Shown here piece after piece: positions 41,800 to 50,650 of a stretch of DNA of 64,000 bases. The notes under the pieces were generated by a model. That model ran no database searches, was not told the DNA's origin, and saw nothing but the letters and a program-made list of their open reading frames with translations. Within the stretch, counting starts at the first letter, position 1, and each line of letters begins with the position of its first letter. A program made the translations under genes and the position numbers. Source of the DNA: Planctomycetota bacterium (GTDB lineage: Bacteria > Planctomycetota > J058 > JAJDCQ01); NCBI GenBank assembly GCA_029260755.1, contig JAJDCQ010000276.1:1-64000 (forward strand), written 5' to 3'.

Positions 41800-41941
41800 G
41801 GCACTAACCTCCAACGGTGTGGCCGGTTGTCTCGAGCATCCCGTCGTTGCCCACCCGCCGACCGATCGAGTAGGCTCCTTCTCACACCCTCCGATACGTC
41901 CTCGCCCGGTGGGCGCGTACGAGAAAGTACGAAACGGCCTC

Positions 41942-42679
41942 ATGGACTCGAGCGCGCGCCCGGCGGGCGATCAGTTCCCGACCACCCGTTGGTCGCTCGT
42001 CCTCGGCGGCGCGGCGGCCGGCCCCGACGCCGAGCACCGGCGCGCCGCCCTCGAGGCGCTCGCCCGGACCTACTGGCGCCCGATCCACGCCTACGTCCGC
42101 AGCCGCACCGGCAAGTCGATCGAGGACAGCAAGGACCTCGCCCAGGACTTCTTCCTTCACCTGCTGGAGAGCGACCTCGTCGCGCGGGCCGATCCGAGCC
42201 GCGGGCGGTTCCGCGCGTTCGTGAAGGTCGCCCTCCGGAACTTCCTCACCGACTCCGCCCGGCGCGCGCTCGCGGCGAAGCGCGGCGGCGGTCGCGCCGT
42301 CGTCCGGATCGACGCCGACGACGCGCCGTTCGACATCGAGGACGGCGCCGCGCGCAGCCCCGAGGAGATCCTCGACGACGCCTGGCGGGCGGAGCTCCTG
42401 GCCCGGGCCACCGAAGAGCTCGAGGCCGTCCTCCGCGACGAGGACGCCGAGACCGTCTTCGCCGTCTTCCGCGACTACGTCCTCGACGGCGACGAGGTCG
42501 ACCACGCGACGCTCGCCGCGCGCCACGGGATCGAGCGCCACACGGTGAGCAACCACCTCCAGCGGGCGAAGCGTCGGTACCGCGAGGTGCTCCGGGCGCT
42601 CGTCGCCGAGACGACCGGCGGCGACCTCGCCGACCTCGACGACGAGCTCCGCTGGCTCCTCGGCCGGAGCGGCGACTAG
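41942..42679 (+). CDS. ECF-type RNA polymerase sigma factor
   Basis: 245 aa from ATG 41942. It starts with FPTTRWSLV, a signature of a sigma subfamily abundant in planctomycetes and acidobacteria. Region 2 lies around SKDLAQDFFLHLLE and GRFRAFVKVALRNFLTD. Region 4 is a helix-turn-helix (LAARHGIERHTVSNHLQRAKRRYREVL). It ends three bases before the kinase-TPR gene. In such pairs the kinase is thought to control the sigma factor or share its signal. No anti-sigma gene is visible. Confidence 0.85.
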   Translation: MDSSARPAGDQFPTTRWSLVLGGAAAGPDAEHRRAALEALARTYWRPIHAYVRSRTGKSIEDSKDLAQDFFLHLLESDLVARADPSRGRFRAFVKVALRNFLTDSARRALAAKRGGGRAVVRIDADDAPFDIEDGAARSPEEILDDAWRAELLARATEELEAVLRDEDAETVFAVFRDYVLDGDEVDHATLAARHGIERHTVSNHLQRAKRRYREVLRALVAETTGGDLADLDDELRWLLGRSGD

Positions 42680-42682
42680 CCC

Positions 42683-45600
42683 GTGGCGCATCCCGAATCC
42701 GAGACGGGGCCCGCCCCCGACCGAGACGCCGAGGCCCGCCCCGGCGACACGACCCTCCCCTCGCCGCCCGCCGGCGGGCGCAGCCCCGGGCTCTCGCCCG
42801 GCGCCCTCGGCCGTCTCCTCGATGTCGCCGCGCCGCTCCTCGACGAGCCGCGCCGCGCCGGCCGCTACCATCTCGTCCGCGAGCTCGGGCGGGGCGGCAT
42901 GGGCATCGTCTGGGAGGCGACCGACCCCGAGCTCCGGCGGAGGGTGGCCGTGAAGCTCCTCCGGGGCGGCGACCGGGCCGAGGTCGAGCGCTTCGAGCGC
43001 GAGGCGCGCACCGTCGCCGGCCTCGACGACCATCCCAACATCGCCACGATCCACGAGGTCGGCGTCGACGAGGCGGGCCAGGCGTTCATCGCGATGCAGC
43101 TCATCGAGGGCACGACCCTCGCCGCGCTGCCGCGCGACGACACCCGCCGCCTCGTCCGCCTCGTCCGCGACGCCGCCCGGGCCGTGCAGCACGCCCACGA
43201 CCGCGGCGTCGTCCACCGCGACCTCAAGCCCCAGAACCTGATGGTCGGCGCCGACGAGAGCGGCGAGGCGCGCGTCTTCGTGATGGACTTCGGCCTCGCC
43301 AAGCGACGCTCGGTCGACGCATCGCTCTCGGTCTCGGGCCAGCTCCTCGGGACGCCGTCGTTCATGTCGCCCGAGCAGGCGCAGGGCCGGGTCCATGACA
43401 TCGATGCCCGGAGCGACGTCTGGGGCCTGGGCGCGACCCTCTTCGCCGTCCTCGCCGGCCGGCCGCCGTTCGGCGGGAGCGAGCTCTACGCGATCGTGAA
43501 GAGCGTCGTCGAGGACGAGCCGGGCTCGCTCGCCGCCCTCGCCCCGGCGATCCCGGCGAACCTCTCGGCCGTCGTCGGCCGCTGCCTCGAGAAGGAGCCG
43601 GCGGCGCGCTACCAGAGCGCGGGCGCGCTGGCCGAGGACCTCGACCGCTGGCTTCGTGGCGAACCGGTCTCCGCGCGCGCGCCAGGGCCGATCGAACGGC
43701 TCCGCCGGCGGCTCGTCCGGCGGCGGGCGCTGGTCGCCGTCGGCGTCGTGAGCGTCCTCGCCGTCCTCGCCATCGTCGGGCCGTGGCTGATCCGCGAGGC
43801 GGCCTCGCGGGCCGCCGCGGAGCGAACCCTCGGGCTGTGGACGCGGATCTCGGCGCCGCTCGCCGACGCCGAGCTCTACGCCCGCCAGGGCGAGCTCGCC
43901 CACGCCCGGACGCGGCTCGACGCCGGGATCGCCGTCTGTCGCGCGCACCTCGTGCATCACGAGGACGCGACGGCCCACTACTTCCTCGGCCGGCTCCTCC
44001 GGGCGCGCGGCGACATCGCCGAGGCCGAGGCGGCGCTCGACCGCGCGATCGCCCTCGCGCCCGAGCTCGGCGAGGCGCGCTACGAGCGCGGCCTGCTCCT
44101 CGCCGGGCGCTACACGGCGCGGTTCGCGCTCGTCGCCGACGTGATCTTCATGGCCCATCGAGGCGACGAGGCGCGGAGCTCGGCGTCGTCCGAGGAGGTC
44201 GAGGCGGCCGACCCGGCGCTCGGTCCGCTCCGGCGGCGGGCGATCGCCGACCTGAGCGTGCCCGTCGGCCAGAGCTCGTACTTCCGCGAGACCGACGCCC
44301 TCTTCGGCCGCGCGGAGCTCCTCCGGGCCCGGCGCCAGCTCGACGACGCCGAGGCGCAGCTCCGCGCCGTCCTCGTCGCGGAGCCGCTCCACGCCCGGGC
44401 GCTCGTCTCGCTCGCCGAGATCGCCCTCGCGCGAGAGGACCATCAGGCGGCGGTCGACCACGCGACCGCGGCGATCGCGATGCACCGCGGCCTCGGCGCA
44501 GCGTTCAAGGTGCTCGGCCGCGTCGGCGCGCTCCAGGCGCGCGCGGCGCTCGACCGGGGGCTTCGCGACGAGGCTCGAGAGTGGCGCCGGCGAGCGATCG
44601 CCGACCTCGACCGGGCGATCGAGGGCGGCGCCGACGTCGCGGACGCGCGCAACCTGCGCGGCGGGCTGCACCACGACGAGGACGACGCCCAGGCGGCGCT
44701 GCTCGACTTCACCCGGGCGATCGAGCTCCAGCCCGAGGCGGCGCTCGCGTGGAGCAACCGCGGCACGGTCCGGATGGAGATCGGCGAGCTCGACGCGGCG
44801 ATCGCCGACCTCGACCACGCGATCGGAATCTTCCCCCGGTTCGCCGGCGCGTTCGTGAACCGCGGCAAGACGCACCGGCGCGCCGTGAACCTCGACGCGG
44901 CGCGCGCCGACCTCGATCGGGCGATCGAGCTCCAGCCCGACCTCGCCGTCGCCTGGGCCGAGCGGGCGGGCGTCTTCGACGACCTCGGCGACCTCGACCG
45001 GGCCCTCGCCGACTACGAGAAGGCCGCCGAGCTCGGGCCTCTGGTGGCCTCGACCTGGAGCAACCTCGGCTTCACCCGGACGCGCCGGGGAGATCCGAAG
45101 CGGGCGATCGAGGACCTCGACCGGGCGATCGAGCTCGAGCCCGACCTCGCCGACGCGTGGCAGCACCGCGGCAACGCCTGGGCGGCCCTGGGCGACGAGA
45201 CGAAGGCGGGGGCGGACTACCAGCGCGCGATCGAGCTCGGGCCCGACGAGCAGGCCGGCGCCTACCACAACCGCGCGAATCTGAGGCTGAAGCGCGGCGA
45301 CCCCGCCGGCGCCCTCGCCGACCTCGAGAAGGCGCTCTCGATCGATCCGGATCAGGTCGACGCCTGGTACACCCGCGGCAACCTCTACCTCGGCCGCTTC
45401 GGCGCGAGCAACGACCCGACCGATCTCGAGCGGGCGGTCGGCAGCTTCGACGGGGCGATCGAGCGCGATCCGAACGACGTCGAGGCGTGGTCCAACCGCG
45501 GGCGGTGCAAGCAGCTCCTGCGCCGGTTCGAGGCGGCGATCGCCGACTTCTCCGCGGCGATCGAGCGCGACGCGGAGCATCTCCAGGCGCATCAGGGTCG

Positions 45601-45739
45601 CGCGGTGTGCCACGTCGAGCTCGGCGACCACGACGCGGCGCTGCTCGACCTGCGACGGCTGCTCGCGATCGCCCCGGACGACTGGCCGCTCCGCGCCCAG
45701 ATCGAGGGCTTCATCGACGCCCTCGAGCGGGAGAGGTGA
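42683..45739 (+). CDS. Ser/Thr protein kinase with TPR domain
   Basis: 1018 aa, GTG start three bases after the sigma factor. Kinase domain about 60-330: glycine loop GRGGMG, VAVKLL with the ATP Lys, HRDLKPQNL near 178, DFGLAKR near 200, then GTPSFMSPEQAQG. A transmembrane helix at about 348-370 (LVAVGVVSVLAVLAIVGPWL) separates it from about 640 residues containing some fifteen TPR units (RGGLHHDEDDAQAALLDFTR type). The kinase is probably cytoplasmic with the TPR part across the membrane, sensing a ligand or partner. Confidence 0.9.
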   Translation: MAHPESETGPAPDRDAEARPGDTTLPSPPAGGRSPGLSPGALGRLLDVAAPLLDEPRRAGRYHLVRELGRGGMGIVWEATDPELRRRVAVKLLRGGDRAEVERFEREARTVAGLDDHPNIATIHEVGVDEAGQAFIAMQLIEGTTLAALPRDDTRRLVRLVRDAARAVQHAHDRGVVHRDLKPQNLMVGADESGEARVFVMDFGLAKRRSVDASLSVSGQLLGTPSFMSPEQAQGRVHDIDARSDVWGLGATLFAVLAGRPPFGGSELYAIVKSVVEDEPGSLAALAPAIPANLSAVVGRCLEKEPAARYQSAGALAEDLDRWLRGEPVSARAPGPIERLRRRLVRRRALVAVGVVSVLAVLAIVGPWLIREAASRAAAERTLGLWTRISAPLADAELYARQGELAHARTRLDAGIAVCRAHLVHHEDATAHYFLGRLLRARGDIAEAEAALDRAIALAPELGEARYERGLLLAGRYTARFALVADVIFMAHRGDEARSSASSEEVEAADPALGPLRRRAIADLSVPVGQSSYFRETDALFGRAELLRARRQLDDAEAQLRAVLVAEPLHARALVSLAEIALAREDHQAAVDHATAAIAMHRGLGAAFKVLGRVGALQARAALDRGLRDEAREWRRRAIADLDRAIEGGADVADARNLRGGLHHDEDDAQAALLDFTRAIELQPEAALAWSNRGTVRMEIGELDAAIADLDHAIGIFPRFAGAFVNRGKTHRRAVNLDAARADLDRAIELQPDLAVAWAERAGVFDDLGDLDRALADYEKAAELGPLVASTWSNLGFTRTRRGDPKRAIEDLDRAIELEPDLADAWQHRGNAWAALGDETKAGADYQRAIELGPDEQAGAYHNRANLRLKRGDPAGALADLEKALSIDPDQVDAWYTRGNLYLGRFGASNDPTDLERAVGSFDGAIERDPNDVEAWSNRGRCKQLLRRFEAAIADFSAAIERDAEHLQAHQGRAVCHVELGDHDAALLDLRRLLAIAPDDWPLRAQIEGFIDALERER

Positions 45740-45853
45740 CGCGGAGCTCGAGGCGACCGGAGCGACCGCGCCCGCTTGCCCTCGACGAGGACGCGGGGTA
45801 GCTTCGCGCGCCGTCGACGCCACCCCCGGCACCGATTCGAGGAGGGAAGTCCC

Positions 45854-47206
45854 ATGCGCAAGATCATCCCCATCATCGCCATCGTCATCCTGGCCATGCC
45901 GGCCCGGGCCGCGGAGGCGCGTGACGTCTACGTCTCGAAGGCGACCGGGAGCAACTCGAACCCCGGCACCAAGGAGGAGCCCAAGAAGCTCCTCTGGAAG
46001 GTGCTCAGCGAGGGCGAGCTCCAGGCCGGCGACCACATCTACGTCGCGGAGGGCGTCTACAACGGCCAGAAGAAGCTCGGCGTCATGCCGAAGCTGACGG
46101 TCGGCCAGGTCGTCATTGAAGGCGGATGGACGACCGACTTCTCGGCGCGCGACCCGTTCGCGCACCTGACGATCATCTGCGCCGCGCCCGACAAGCAGGG
46201 CGAGACGCGCGAGGTCTTCCAGTACGAGGGCACCGAGGCGCAGATCACGATCGACGGCTTCTGCATCGACCGCGGACCGGGCTGCTACTACTACTCGGAG
46301 GGCGAGGCCGGGGCGAACAAGAAGATCGAGGGGCACGTCGACAACAGCCCGTGGGGCTACCGCGCGATCAACAAGAAGAAGTCGGGCTCGGACCCGTCGA
46401 TCGAGCTCCTCGGCAAGGGGGCGTTCACCGTCCGCAACAACCTCATCATCAACAGCCCCTGGTGGGGGATCTACGTCAAGAGCGCCGACGGGGAGCTGAT
46501 CATCGAGAACAACCTCGTCCTCGGCTACCGCGGGCGCGGGATCGAGGCGATCGCCACCGGCGGCGGCGGCGACCCGAAGTGGAGCATCCGCAACAACACG
46601 ATCGCCTTCGGCTCCAGCGACGAGGGGCGCGCCCTCTCGATCGATCCGCGCGACAAGAAGGGCTACGGGAAGTACGTCGTCGAGAGGAACGTGCTCGCCT
46701 TCGGCGCCCAGTCGGGCGTCATGACCAAGTTCGGCGCGAAGGGCGACGCGCTCACCCTCAATGACAACCTCTTCTTCCTCTTCGTGGGCGGCGACGCCGG
46801 CGACGGCGGCAGCCCGACCTGCAACTCCGACGAGTTCGAGGACGAGCTCGACTGCAACAACGAGGGCAACGTGCACGAGTGCCCGAAGTTCATCACCAAG
46901 ATGGAGCAGGCCTGGCTCGATCGATGGAGCCAGAAGAAGGGCAACGTCAAGGACCCCTACGCGAAGGACGAGGAGATCGTCGCGGCGCGCAAGCTGGCCG
47001 GCCTCGGCGACTGGAAGCTCGCCGGCTACGACGAGACCTACTCGACCTACGCGAAGCTCCCGGGCGGCCGGACGAACTACGACATGAGCCGCTACCCGCG
47101 CCCGTTCAAGAAGGGCGAGGGCGACATGGACTGGACGAAGTCGGTCATCCCGCTGATCGGCGCGGACGGCGAGCGCGGCGTCCAGCCGTTCTCCGCGGGC
47201 GACTAG
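45854..47206 (+). CDS. Secreted right-handed beta-helix protein
   Basis: 450 aa from ATG 45854 with GGAGGGAAG upstream. The signal peptide is residues 1-20 (RKIIPIIAIVILAMPARA). It begins the mature part with DVYVSKATGSNSNPGTKEEP, the start seen in many DUF1565-type parallel beta-helix proteins. Stacked turns follow (FTVRNNLIINSPWWGIYVKS, LIIENNLVLGYRGRGIEAI, WSIRNNTIAFGSSDEGRAL). These proteins bind or cleave polysaccharides. No lyase active-site motif is recognised, and a Cys-containing segment (CNSDEFEDELDCNNEG) follows the helix. Confidence 0.75.
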   Translation: MRKIIPIIAIVILAMPARAAEARDVYVSKATGSNSNPGTKEEPKKLLWKVLSEGELQAGDHIYVAEGVYNGQKKLGVMPKLTVGQVVIEGGWTTDFSARDPFAHLTIICAAPDKQGETREVFQYEGTEAQITIDGFCIDRGPGCYYYSEGEAGANKKIEGHVDNSPWGYRAINKKKSGSDPSIELLGKGAFTVRNNLIINSPWWGIYVKSADGELIIENNLVLGYRGRGIEAIATGGGGDPKWSIRNNTIAFGSSDEGRALSIDPRDKKGYGKYVVERNVLAFGAQSGVMTKFGAKGDALTLNDNLFFLFVGGDAGDGGSPTCNSDEFEDELDCNNEGNVHECPKFITKMEQAWLDRWSQKKGNVKDPYAKDEEIVAARKLAGLGDWKLAGYDETYSTYAKLPGGRTNYDMSRYPRPFKKGEGDMDWTKSVIPLIGADGERGVQPFSAGD

Positions 47207-47223
47207 CCCGCCGGAGGCGACCG

Positions 47224-48108
47224 ATGGACACCGCCGACGCCGCCCGCTCTCGAGCCGCGAGCCTCGCCTGCTGGTCGGACCCCGTCGAGCCGACGCCGAT
47301 CACGGGGGGCATGACCAACAGCAACTTCGCCGTCGAGCACGGCGGCGAGCGGTTCTTCGTCCGCATCGGGAACGACATCCCCATGCACGGCGTCATCCGC
47401 TGGAACGAGGTGGCGGCCAGTCGGGCGGCGCACGCGGCGGGGATCTCGCCCGAGGTCGTCCACGACGAGCCGGGCGTGATCGTCCTCCGCTTCATCGAGG
47501 GCAAGACGCTGACGGCCGAGGACGTCCGCGAGCGGAGCCAGCTCGAGCGGATCGTCCCGCTCCTGCGACGGTGCCACGACGACGTCCCGGCGCACTTTCG
47601 CGGCCCGGTCCTCGCCTTCTGGGTCTTCCAGGTCCTCCGGAGCTACGCCCAGACCGTCACGACCGACGGCGGACGGCTCGCCGAGCGGATCCCGGGATTA
47701 ATGGCGATCGCCGGCATGCTCGAGGAGGCCGTCGGCCCGATCCGCCTCGTCTTCGGCCACAACGACCTCCTGGCCGCGAACCTCGTCGACGACGGCGACC
47801 GGCTCTGGCTGATCGACTGGGACTACGCCGGCCTCAACAGCCCGCTCTTCGACCTCGCCGGCCTCGCCTCGAACAGCGAGCTCCCGCCCGAGGACGAGGC
47901 GTGGCTGCTGCAGACCTACACCGGGACGCCGGTCACCGACGAGCTCTGGCGGCGCTACTCGGCGATGAAGTGCGCCTCGCTCCTCCGCGAGACGATGTGG
48001 AGCATGGCCGCCGAGCTCCACTCGAGCATCGACTTCGACTTCGTCGGCTACACCACGACCAACCTCGCGCGGTTCGAGCGCGCCTGGGCCGACTTCCAGG
48101 CCACCTGA
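47224..48108 (+). CDS. Choline/ethanolamine kinase-like phosphotransferase
   Basis: 294 aa. The APH/choline kinase fold is shown by GGMTNSNFAVEHGGERFFVR, the ATP-binding Glu region, and Brenner's motif FGHNDLLAANLVDDG followed by LIDWDYAG with the metal-binding Asp. It transfers phosphate from ATP to a small hydroxyl compound such as choline, ethanolamine or thiamine. Thirteen bases separate it from the dimethylglycine-dehydrogenase-like gene, which supports a shared role in methylated-amine or choline metabolism. Confidence 0.8.
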   Translation: MDTADAARSRAASLACWSDPVEPTPITGGMTNSNFAVEHGGERFFVRIGNDIPMHGVIRWNEVAASRAAHAAGISPEVVHDEPGVIVLRFIEGKTLTAEDVRERSQLERIVPLLRRCHDDVPAHFRGPVLAFWVFQVLRSYAQTVTTDGGRLAERIPGLMAIAGMLEEAVGPIRLVFGHNDLLAANLVDDGDRLWLIDWDYAGLNSPLFDLAGLASNSELPPEDEAWLLQTYTGTPVTDELWRRYSAMKCASLLRETMWSMAAELHSSIDFDFVGYTTTNLARFERAWADFQAT

Positions 48109-48121
48109 CACGGAGACGCCC

Positions 48122-50569
48122 ATGGGCTCGTTCCCGGCGCACGCCCGCGCCGTCGTCGTCGGCGGCGGCATCATGGGCTGCGCGACCGCCTATCACCTGG
48201 CGAAGCTCGGCTGGAAGGAGGTCGTCCTCCTCGAGCGCGCCAGCCTGACGAGCGGGAGCACGTTCCACGCCGCCGGCCTGGTCGGCCAGCTCCGCTCCTC
48301 GGCCAGCATCACGCGGCTGCTCGGCCACTCGGTCGCCCTCTACGACGAGATCGAGAAGGAGACGGGCCAGGCGACCGGCTGGAAGATGAACGGCGGCCTG
48401 CGCCTCGCCTGCACGAAGGAGCGCCTGACCGAGCTCCGGCGCGCGGCGACGACCGCCCGCAGCTTCGGCCTCGAGATGCACATCATCTCGCCGACCGAGG
48501 CGCGCGATCTCTGGCCGCTCATGGAGATCGACGACCTCGTCGGAGCCGCCTTCATCCCGACGGACGGCTCGGTCAGCCCGTCCGACATCACGGCGGCGCT
48601 GGCCAAGGGCGCGCGCAGCCGCGGCGTGCGCATCATCGAGGACTGCCCCGTCACCGGCGTCGTGATCGAGCGCGGGCGCGTCGCCGGCGTACAGACCGCG
48701 CAGGGCCCGATCCGCTGCGAGGTGCTCGTCAACTGCTGCGGGCAGTGGGCGCGGCAGTTCGGGGCGATGGCCGGGGTGAGCGTCCCGCTCGTGTCGGTGC
48801 AGCACCAGTTCATGATCACCGAGCCGATGGAGGGCGTGCGCGGCGACCTCCCGACGCTGCGCGACCCCGACCGCCTGACCTACTACAAGGAGGAGGTCGG
48901 CGGCCTCATCATGGGCGGCTACGAGCAGAACCCGATCCCGTGGGCGAACCGCGGCGTCCCCGAGGACTTCACGTTCCAGCTCCTCGACCCCGACTGGGAC
49001 CACTTCGCCCAGCTCGTCGAGCTCGCCACACCGCGGGTGCCGGCGCTCGAGTCCGCCCGCGTCCGCAAGCTCATCAACGGCCCCGAGAGCTTCACCCCCG
49101 ACGGCAACTTCATCATCGGCGAGGCGCCCGAGGTGGCCGGCTACTTCGTCGGCGCCGGGTTCAACGCGTTCGGCATCGCCGCGTGCGGCGGCGCCGGCTG
49201 GGCGCTGGCCGAGTGGATCATCAACGGCGAGCCGCCCTACGACCTCTGGCCCGTCGACATCCGCCGCTTCGGCGGCCACCACCGGGACGTCCGGTGGGTG
49301 CGCGAGCGCACCCTCGAGCTCTACGGCAAGCACTACACGATCGCCTGGCCTCACGAGCAGCACGAGAGCGGCCGGCCGCTGCGGCGGTCGCCGATCTATC
49401 AGTCGCTCAGGAGCCAGGGCGCCTGCTTCGGCGAGAAGCTCGGCTGGGAGCGGCCGAACTGGTTCGCGCCGCGCGGCGTCGAGGCGAAGGACGTCTACTC
49501 GTTCGGCCGCCAGAACTGGTTCGACGCGGTCGGCGAGGAGCACCGGATCACGCGCGAGCGCGTCTCCCTCTTCGACGAGAGCTCGTTCGCCAAGCTCGAG
49601 GTCGTCGGCAAGGACGCCGAGGAGGCGCTCTCGTGGATCTGCGCCGCCGACGTGACGAAGCCGCCCGGCGCCCTCACCTACACCCAGATGCTGAACAGCC
49701 GCGGCGGGATCGAGTGCGACCTGACCGTCACGCGCCTGGCCGACGACCGGTTCTACATCATCACGGGGACGGGCTTCGCGACCCACGACCATCACTGGAT
49801 CCGCACCAACGTTCCCGACGGCCTCGACGCCCACGTCGTCGACGTCACGAGCGCCAATGCGGTCCTCGCCGTGATGGGCCCGCGCGCCCGCGACGTCGTC
49901 GCGGCCGTCACCGACGACGACGTCAGCAACGAGGGCTTCCCGTTCGCGACGGTGCGCGAGATCCGCATCGCCGGCGCGCCGGTCCTCGCGCTCCGGGTGA
50001 CGTACGTCGGCGAGCTCGGCTGGGAGCTGCACGTGCCGGTCGAGCACGCCACGGGCGTGTACGACGCGCTCATGGCGGCGGGAAGCGAGCACGGCATCGT
50101 GAACGCGGGATATCGCGCGATCGAGAGCCTGCGCCTCGAGAAGGGGTATCGGGTCTGGGGCAGCGACATCACGCCGGGCCACACGCCGCTCGAGGCGGGC
50201 CTCGGCTGGGCGGCGAAGCTCAAGACCGACATCGACTTCCTCGGCCGAGAGGCGCTCGTGAAGCAGAAGGCCGCCGGGCTTCGGCGCCGCCTCGCCTGCT
50301 TCACCGTCGACGACCCGGAGGTGACCCTCCTCGGACGCGAGACGATCTTCCGCGACGGCGAGCGGGTCGGCTGGCTGACGAGCGCCGGCTGGGGCTACAC
50401 GGTCGGCAAGAACATCGGCTTCGGCTACGTCGACCGCGACGAGCCCGGGATCAAGGCCGACTGGCTCCGCGCCGGCCGCTACGAGCTCGAGGTCGCGACC
50501 AGGCGCTTCCCCGCCGGCCTCCACCTCGGCCCGCTCTACGACCCGAAGATGGAGAAGGTGAAGGCGTAG
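48122..50569 (+). CDS. Dimethylglycine/sarcosine dehydrogenase-like flavoprotein (FAD-GcvT fusion)
   Basis: 815 aa. Residues 8-400 are a DAO-type FAD domain with VVVGGGIMGCATAYHLAKLG, LLERASLTSGSTFHAAGLVG (the covalent-flavin His region of the family) and ITEPMEG. Residues about 420-815 are a GcvT-like folate-binding domain with FDESSFAKLEVVG, YTQMLNSRGGIECDLTVTRL and a GYRAIESLRLEKGYRVWG segment. It would demethylate dimethylglycine or sarcosine, passing the one-carbon unit to tetrahydrofolate. Pairing with the choline-kinase-like gene suggests choline or betaine breakdown. Confidence 0.85.
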   Translation: MGSFPAHARAVVVGGGIMGCATAYHLAKLGWKEVVLLERASLTSGSTFHAAGLVGQLRSSASITRLLGHSVALYDEIEKETGQATGWKMNGGLRLACTKERLTELRRAATTARSFGLEMHIISPTEARDLWPLMEIDDLVGAAFIPTDGSVSPSDITAALAKGARSRGVRIIEDCPVTGVVIERGRVAGVQTAQGPIRCEVLVNCCGQWARQFGAMAGVSVPLVSVQHQFMITEPMEGVRGDLPTLRDPDRLTYYKEEVGGLIMGGYEQNPIPWANRGVPEDFTFQLLDPDWDHFAQLVELATPRVPALESARVRKLINGPESFTPDGNFIIGEAPEVAGYFVGAGFNAFGIAACGGAGWALAEWIINGEPPYDLWPVDIRRFGGHHRDVRWVRERTLELYGKHYTIAWPHEQHESGRPLRRSPIYQSLRSQGACFGEKLGWERPNWFAPRGVEAKDVYSFGRQNWFDAVGEEHRITRERVSLFDESSFAKLEVVGKDAEEALSWICAADVTKPPGALTYTQMLNSRGGIECDLTVTRLADDRFYIITGTGFATHDHHWIRTNVPDGLDAHVVDVTSANAVLAVMGPRARDVVAAVTDDDVSNEGFPFATVREIRIAGAPVLALRVTYVGELGWELHVPVEHATGVYDALMAAGSEHGIVNAGYRAIESLRLEKGYRVWGSDITPGHTPLEAGLGWAAKLKTDIDFLGREALVKQKAAGLRRRLACFTVDDPEVTLLGRETIFRDGERVGWLTSAGWGYTVGKNIGFGYVDRDEPGIKADWLRAGRYELEVATRRFPAGLHLGPLYDPKMEKVKA

Positions 50570-50650
50570 CCCGAGAGGATGGGCAGCACGCGACGGAGCT
50601 GATCGTCGATCGCATCGGAGACCTCACCTCGCCGACGGGGCGACGACCGC

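Noticed and set aside
41882-46876. Very long minus-strand open frame of about 1660 codons opposite the sigma factor, kinase and beta-helix genes
   Set aside because: It is the antisense shadow of GC-rich plus-strand genes with clear domains; its product is Arg/Val/Ala/Glu-rich with no recognisable motif.
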